DNA of 64,000 nucleotides from CAVOEB01 sp965249645. Its GTDB lineage: Bacteria > Pseudomonadota > Alphaproteobacteria > UBA828 > JAPUJA01. Under the pieces are notes generated by a model, which did no database searches, had not been told where the DNA came from, and was given only the letters and a program-made list of their open reading frames with translations. The stretch is from positions 1 through 64,000 of the forward strand of contig CBDFML010000009.1 of assembly GCA_965249645.1 (NCBI GenBank), in the 5' to 3' direction. Positions 59,609-64,000 of this stretch are shown one piece after another. Numbering within the stretch: position 1 is the stretch's first letter; every line of letters starts with the position of its first letter. A program made the translations under genes and the position numbers.

Positions 59609-62059
59609 ATGAGCGCGAACCTTCCCGGCCACGCCCAGGTGGTCATCGTCGGTGGCGGTATCGCGGGCAGCAGCCTCGCCTATCACCTGACCAAGCTCGG
59701 GGTCACCGACGTGGTCATGCTCGAACGCCACACACTGACCTCGGGCACAACCTGGCACGCCGCCGGGTTGATCATGCAGTTGCGCGGCAGCCACGCCATG
59801 ACCGAGCTGACCCGCTACAATGTCGAACTCTACTCTTCGCTCGAGGCCGAGACCGGCCAGGCTACCGGCTTCAAGCAGAACGGCACGCTGGGTGTTGCGC
59901 GCACCACTGATCGGATGTACGAGACCCGCCATCTCGCCACCGTCGCGAAGAGCTTCGGCATCGAGGCCCACATGATTGGCCCCGCCGAGGCCGCAGAGAT
60001 ATACCCGGGCATCGACGACAGCCTCGTCGAGGGCGCGATCTACATCCCGAAGGACGGCCAGACCAACCCCGTCGATACCACCATGTCGCTGATCGCCGGC
60101 GCGAAACAATGCGGCGCACAGGTAATCGAGCACTCGCCGGTCGAAACGCTCGCACGCCTGCCCTCGGGCGACTACCGGGTCACCACGTCCGGTGGCGAGA
60201 TCGTCTGCGAAACCCTGGTGCTGGCCTGCGGCTTGTGGACCCGTGACCTTGCCGCCCAGCTTGGCATCCGGGTGCCGCTGTTCCCATGTGAGCATATGTA
60301 CGTCGTTACCGAACCGCTCGACTGGGTCCAGCCCAATCTGCCGGTGCTGCGCGATACCGATGGCTATGTCTACGTCAAGGAAGACGCAGGAAAACTGCTG
60401 GTCGGCTCGTTCGAACCCCAGGGCAAGCCGCTGCCCATGGACCGACTACCCGCCGACCCCGCCTTCGTCGAGCTGCCCGAGGACTGGGATCACTTCGCCC
60501 TGCCGTTCGGCAAGGCAATGGAGATGCTGCCTGCGCTGGGCGAGGCGGGGATTGCGACGTTCATGAACGGGCCCGAGAGTTTTACTCCCGACCTGCTCTT
60601 CATGCTGGGCGAGGCGCCGGGCCTGCCCAATTGCTACATCTCGGCGGGCTACAACTCGGAAGGAATCGAGTTCGGCGCCGGCGCGGGCAGGGCGCTCGCT
60701 GAGTGGATCGTCGAGGGCGAGGCGTGCATGGACCTCTCCTTCGTCGATGTCGCGCGCTTCCACCCGTTCCAGAACAACCACCGTTACCTGAGCGACCGGG
60801 CGGCGGAATCCCTCGGGCTGCATTACAAGATGCACTGGCCCTACAAACAGCGAGAAGCTGCCCGCCCGGTGCGCAGGAGCGTGCTCCACGACCGTTGGGC
60901 TGCGCGCAACGCCTGGTTTGGCGAGGCGATGGGCTGGGAGCGCCCGCTCTGGTTCGCGCCCGAGGGCGTCGATCCCTCGCCGGTCTATTCCCATACCCGG
61001 CCCGGTTGGTTCGAACACACGGCGGTTGAATGCCGCGCCGCGCGGGAGGGTGTAACGCTGTTCGATCAAAGCTCGTTCGGCAAGCACCTGGTGGCGGGGC
61101 GCGATGCCTGCGCGGTATTGCAACGGCTCTGTGCGGGCAACGTCGATGTGGCCGTGGGCAAGCTCGTCTATACCCATATGCTGAACAAGCGCGGCGGCAT
61201 CGAGGCGGATCTCACCGTCAACCGGCTGGCCGAAGACCGCTTCCTCGTCATTTCCTCGGCGACCACCCATCCCCGCGACAAGGCCTGGATCGAGCGCGGC
61301 TTCGGCATGGACGAACACGTTGCGTTGAGCGACCTGACCGGCGCCTACGTCGTCCTCTCGGTCCAGGGGCCGCGCTCGCGCGAGCTGTTGGGGCGTCTGA
61401 CCGACGCCGACCTCTCGAACGACGCGTTTTCCTTTGCCACCTCGCAATTTCTCGACATGGGCTATGCCCGGGTCATCGCCAACCGGTTGACCTATGTCGG
61501 CGAGCTGGGCTGGGAGCTGTTCGTGCCCACCGAGTTTGCCCAGGACCTGTGCGGCCGTTTGCTGACCGAGGGCGAGGCGGTGGGCCTTGCGCCGTCCGGC
61601 TACCACGCGCTGGAGCATCTGCGGCTCGAACGCGGCTACCGCGAGTACGAGCTTGATCTCACGCCGGAGGACACACCGCTCGAGGCGGGGCTCGGCTTCA
61701 CGGTGGCGTTTGACAAGCCGGGTGGCTTTATCGGTCGCGACGCCCTGCTTGCCCAGAAGGAGGCCGGGCCGTTGACCAAGCGGCTGGTCGCATTCCGCCT
61801 CGCCGACCCCGAGCCGCTACTCGTCCATGACGAAGTGATCTGGCTGGGAGGCAAGCCCGTGGGTTACGTCAGCTCGGGCGCTTTCGGATTCACGTTGGGT
61901 GCCTCGGTCGCGCTGGGCTATGTGCGCCACGAGGGCGGGGTGAATGCCGAACTGTGCGCCGCGGGCGGCTTCGAGATCGAGGTAGCGGGCGAGCGTTATG
62001 CGGCGGAGGCCTCGCTCCGCCCGTTCTATGATCCCGAGGGATGCCGGCCCAAGGCCTAG
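59609..62059 (+). CDS. Dimethylglycine/sarcosine dehydrogenase-like FAD protein with GcvT domain
   Basis: The 816 residues have an N-terminal DAO-type FAD domain (QVVIVGGGIAGSSLAYHLTK; TSGTTWHAAGLIMQLRG, in which the His is the covalent-FAD position in DMGDH/SDH) to about residue 385, a linker, and a C-terminal aminomethyltransferase (GcvT) domain (FDQSSFGKHLVAG; YVGELGWELFVPTEF; EAGLGFTVAFDK). Such enzymes oxidatively demethylate N-methyl amino acids and pass the one-carbon unit to tetrahydrofolate. ATG 59609 was chosen. It overlaps the convergent permease gene by four bases. Confidence 0.93.
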   Translation: MSANLPGHAQVVIVGGGIAGSSLAYHLTKLGVTDVVMLERHTLTSGTTWHAAGLIMQLRGSHAMTELTRYNVELYSSLEAETGQATGFKQNGTLGVARTTDRMYETRHLATVAKSFGIEAHMIGPAEAAEIYPGIDDSLVEGAIYIPKDGQTNPVDTTMSLIAGAKQCGAQVIEHSPVETLARLPSGDYRVTTSGGEIVCETLVLACGLWTRDLAAQLGIRVPLFPCEHMYVVTEPLDWVQPNLPVLRDTDGYVYVKEDAGKLLVGSFEPQGKPLPMDRLPADPAFVELPEDWDHFALPFGKAMEMLPALGEAGIATFMNGPESFTPDLLFMLGEAPGLPNCYISAGYNSEGIEFGAGAGRALAEWIVEGEACMDLSFVDVARFHPFQNNHRYLSDRAAESLGLHYKMHWPYKQREAARPVRRSVLHDRWAARNAWFGEAMGWERPLWFAPEGVDPSPVYSHTRPGWFEHTAVECRAAREGVTLFDQSSFGKHLVAGRDACAVLQRLCAGNVDVAVGKLVYTHMLNKRGGIEADLTVNRLAEDRFLVISSATTHPRDKAWIERGFGMDEHVALSDLTGAYVVLSVQGPRSRELLGRLTDADLSNDAFSFATSQFLDMGYARVIANRLTYVGELGWELFVPTEFAQDLCGRLLTEGEAVGLAPSGYHALEHLRLERGYREYELDLTPEDTPLEAGLGFTVAFDKPGGFIGRDALLAQKEAGPLTKRLVAFRLADPEPLLVHDEVIWLGGKPVGYVSSGAFGFTLGASVALGYVRHEGGVNAELCAAGGFEIEVAGERYAAEASLRPFYDPEGCRPKA

Positions 62060-62829
62060 CCGCGATAGCGCGTGACCCGGAACGCGATGTAGCTGGCGCA
62101 GATGGTAAACGTCATCAGCAGGAATCCCACAATATTGATCTGCGGGTTCGCGCCCTTGCGCAGCATGCCCCAGAGGAAAGTCGGCAGCGTGTTGCCGCCG
62201 CCGACGGTGAAGAAGGTGATGATGAAGTCGTCGAGCGAGAGCGCCATGGCGATCATCGCCGCGCCGATGATCGTCGGGCGGATCAGCGGCAGGGTCACGG
62301 AGTTGAAAGCCCGCAGCGGCGAGGCCCCGAGGTCGCGGGCGCTGTTCACGATGGCGTAGTCGAAGCGCGCCATCCGGGCATGCACGACGAGGATGACGAA
62401 GGGTTGGGTGAATACCAAGTGACCCAGGATCACCGTCTGCAGGCCGAGGCGCATGTCGAGGCTTGAGAAGAAAGAGAGCAGGGTGAGTGCCAGGACGAGC
62501 GGTGGAAGCATGACCGGAAGCGTGAGTATCGCCATCGAGATACCCGCGACTTGGGGCCGCATGCGCGCAAACGAAAATGCCGCCATGGTGCCGCAGAGCG
62601 TCGTTACCCCGCCGACGGTTCCGGTTACGATGGCACTGTTGCGCAGCGACTTCCAGAATTCGGATCGCGAAAACAGCGTCTCCCACCAGTCCAGCGTCAG
62701 TCCCTCGATCGGGAAGCTGATCACGCCCTTGTCGGAAAAACAGAACATGATGAGGATCACCAGCGGCGAGATCATGAAAACGCAGCAGGCCGCAGCGAAG
62801 ACGCGCCAGACGACGTTGCTTATCGTCAT
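62056..62829 (-). CDS. Polyamine-type ABC transporter permease (PotC-like)
   Basis: The 257-residue inner-membrane permease has about six membrane helices. The cytoplasmic ATPase-contact loop reads NSARDLGASPLRAFNSVTLP (EAA-type motif), and MALSLDDFIITFFTVGGG is a hallmark of the PotC/YdcV group. ATG 62829 lies in an ATGA overlap with the PotB-like gene. It is the third gene of the potA-potB-potC-type operon; the solute-binding protein is not among the genes seen here. Confidence 0.93.
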   Translation of the reverse strand: MTISNVVWRVFAAACCVFMISPLVILIMFCFSDKGVISFPIEGLTLDWWETLFSRSEFWKSLRNSAIVTGTVGGVTTLCGTMAAFSFARMRPQVAGISMAILTLPVMLPPLVLALTLLSFFSSLDMRLGLQTVILGHLVFTQPFVILVVHARMARFDYAIVNSARDLGASPLRAFNSVTLPLIRPTIIGAAMIAMALSLDDFIITFFTVGGGNTLPTFLWGMLRKGANPQINIVGFLLMTFTICASYIAFRVTRYRG

Positions 62830-63674
62830 CCCCGTGCCTTCAAGGTTTGACGCATCCCGAGGGCGACCATGCTGATCACGATCATGCAGATCGCGATGAT
62901 CGTAAACGCCATGGCCGCGCCCAGCGGCGCGTTGTACCGCATGCCGAATTGGAGCTGGATCATAATCCCCATCATCGAAGTGTAGGGACCGCCGACCAGC
63001 AACGGCGTGACGTAATCGCCTGCGGCAAACAAAAAGGAGAGTGTGAAGGAAAACAGAATGCCGATCTGGCACTGGGGCAGCACGATCTCCTTGAACACCC
63101 GCCACGGTCCCGCGCCCAGGTCGCGCGCGCCGCGCAGGGGCACGTCCTCGACGCTGCGCAGCGCACCATATATGGGCAGGATCGCGAGCGGCAGGGTGTA
63201 ATGGCCCAGCGTTATCACCACCGCGAGCGGGTTGTAGAGAAAGGCGGTGATCGGTTCATCGATCAGTCCGATCGCCTGCAAGGCCGTGTTCAGCACGCCG
63301 CCCTGGCCGAGGATCGTCTTCCAGACGTAGATCTTGGTGAGATAGCCGCCGAACAGGGTGAGCAGGGTGACGAACAGCAGCGGCGTGCCCCACCGACCCG
63401 CCCTGAAGCGGATGAAATAGGCGAAGCCGAAGGCCACCGTCGTGACGACGAGGCCGATCACCGAGGCCACCGCAAAGGTGTACCAGAGGGACGGGAAATA
63501 GTCGGTCCAGACCTCGACATAATTGTGAATCGTGGGGTCGGTGCTGAGCTGATAGGCCTGGATCTGCCAGAAGCTCATCACGAAGAAATAGGCGACGGGG
63601 GCCGCGAAGCAGAACAGGAAGATCGTCGTCGACGGCAGCACGAAGGGCAGACGCCCCCTCAGCCAGTCGATCAT
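62826..63674 (-). CDS. Polyamine-type ABC transporter permease (PotB-like)
   Basis: The 282 residues have six membrane helices. The EAA loop is GARDLGAGPWRVFKEIVLPQ, and FLFAAGDYVTPLLVGGP is typical of PotB/YdcU proteins. It overlaps the ATPase gene upstream and the PotC-like gene downstream by four bases each, showing a tightly coupled operon. Likely cargo is a polyamine, betaine-type or related amino compound; this rests on family only. Confidence 0.93.
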   Translation of the reverse strand: MIDWLRGRLPFVLPSTTIFLFCFAAPVAYFFVMSFWQIQAYQLSTDPTIHNYVEVWTDYFPSLWYTFAVASVIGLVVTTVAFGFAYFIRFRAGRWGTPLLFVTLLTLFGGYLTKIYVWKTILGQGGVLNTALQAIGLIDEPITAFLYNPLAVVITLGHYTLPLAILPIYGALRSVEDVPLRGARDLGAGPWRVFKEIVLPQCQIGILFSFTLSFLFAAGDYVTPLLVGGPYTSMMGIMIQLQFGMRYNAPLGAAMAFTIIAICMIVISMVALGMRQTLKARG

Positions 63675-64000
63675 GTGTCGGGCAGGATTTTGTGTTCCGT
63701 GTGCGTCCAGCTCAATTGCACGGCGTCGCCGACGGCGACGCGCCCGCGCAGGTCCGTGTCCGCGCTGTGAACGGCAAAGATCTCGTCGTCGATGGCGACG
63801 GTGTATCTTATGTAGGTGCCGAGAAACACCGCATCGTCGAGCCGGCCGGCAAGGCGTAACGCGTCATCGGGCAGCGTCGCGTCGGCAGGCACGAGAATTG
63901 CCGCCTCGGGGCGCAGCATGATCACCACGTCCTCGTCGGCGCCGGCATCCTCGAAGCCACCGCCCAGTGCCAACGTGATGCGCCCGCCCGAGCGCCGGCC
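63671..64000 (-). CDS. ABC transporter ATP-binding protein, C-terminal part (PotA-like, cut by window edge)
   Basis: About 109 C-terminal codons are visible. They form a TOBE-type regulatory/oligo-binding domain: VVIMLRPEAAILVPAD, then GTYIRYTVAIDDEIFAVHS and AVGDAVQLSWTHTEHKILPD. The nucleotide-binding domain with its Walker motifs must lie beyond 64000. Its stop overlaps the PotB-like start by ATGA. It heads the transporter operon. Confidence 0.85.
   Translation of the reverse strand, partial: GRRSGGRITLALGGGFEDAGADEDVVIMLRPEAAILVPADATLPDDALRLAGRLDDAVFLGTYIRYTVAIDDEIFAVHSADTDLRGRVAVGDAVQLSWTHTEHKILPDT

Overview
The window reads as an alphaproteobacterial chromosome, most like the Rhodospirillales-type lineages. 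It is GC-rich. The core gene order rnr, topA, dprA, plsY, pyrC, pyrB and then ruvX facing gatC-gatA-gatB, together with a DUF1476 (ATP synthase zeta-like) gene, is typical of that class. No 16S rRNA gene is present, so genus cannot be fixed.

Layout. (1) 1-19.6 kb is conserved core DNA with intact genes: an MFS transporter end, an AI-2E-type permease, RNase R, topoisomerase I, DprA, PlsY, dihydroorotase, aspartate carbamoyltransferase, a cold-shock protein, a PEP-mutase-family enzyme, RuvX, GatCAB, a tandem pair of glutathione-transferase-like proteins with a GYD protein, and tRNA-Ser(GCU). (2) About 19.66-40.5 kb is a mosaic island beginning at the 3' end of that tRNA. It holds a decayed integrase, an IS21-like end, two copies of a phage tail/lysis module (small membrane protein, 3TM holin, GH24 lysozyme), two further lysozyme scraps, a SEL1-repeat protein, an arginine-deiminase-like enzyme, a truncated ImmA/IrrE peptidase, an IS3-family element split by an IS256-family element, and an AAA-ATPase/subtilase pair matching the ietAS stability/defence cassette. 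Beyond that lie an IS3-type copy plus two reduced copies, and a broken polyamine/choline-type locus (solute-binding protein, GMC oxidoreductase scrap, class III aminotransferase, trimethylamine-dehydrogenase-like scrap). (3) 40.5-64 kb is accessory catabolism: cupin, methyltransferases, DUF1989, LLM flavin monooxygenase, aldehyde dehydrogenase, two APH-fold kinases with a TIM-barrel isomerase, an enoyl-CoA hydratase, a Rieske oxygenase, two M24 peptidase-fold proteins, two Ldh-family dehydrogenases, a DksA/TraR zinc-finger protein, a dimethylglycine/sarcosine-dehydrogenase-like flavoprotein and a polyamine-type ABC transporter.

How it fits together. Region 3 and the scraps in region 2 share a theme of uptake and oxidative breakdown of N-methylated or amino compounds. 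This is an inference from families, not a demonstrated pathway. Nearly all broken genes (frameshifts, in-frame stops, chimeric junctions) lie beyond 19.7 kb and the core genes are clean, so the lesions look like real decay of accessory DNA rather than uniform sequencing error.

The items most worth follow-up are: the ietAS cassette lying between lysis-gene copies, with three helically phased TGCAACAA repeats upstream and a frameshifted ietS; a methyltransferase whose in-frame TGA falls where Cys is expected, just before a hairpin compatible with a bacterial SECIS element; and the repeated phage tail/lysis modules.
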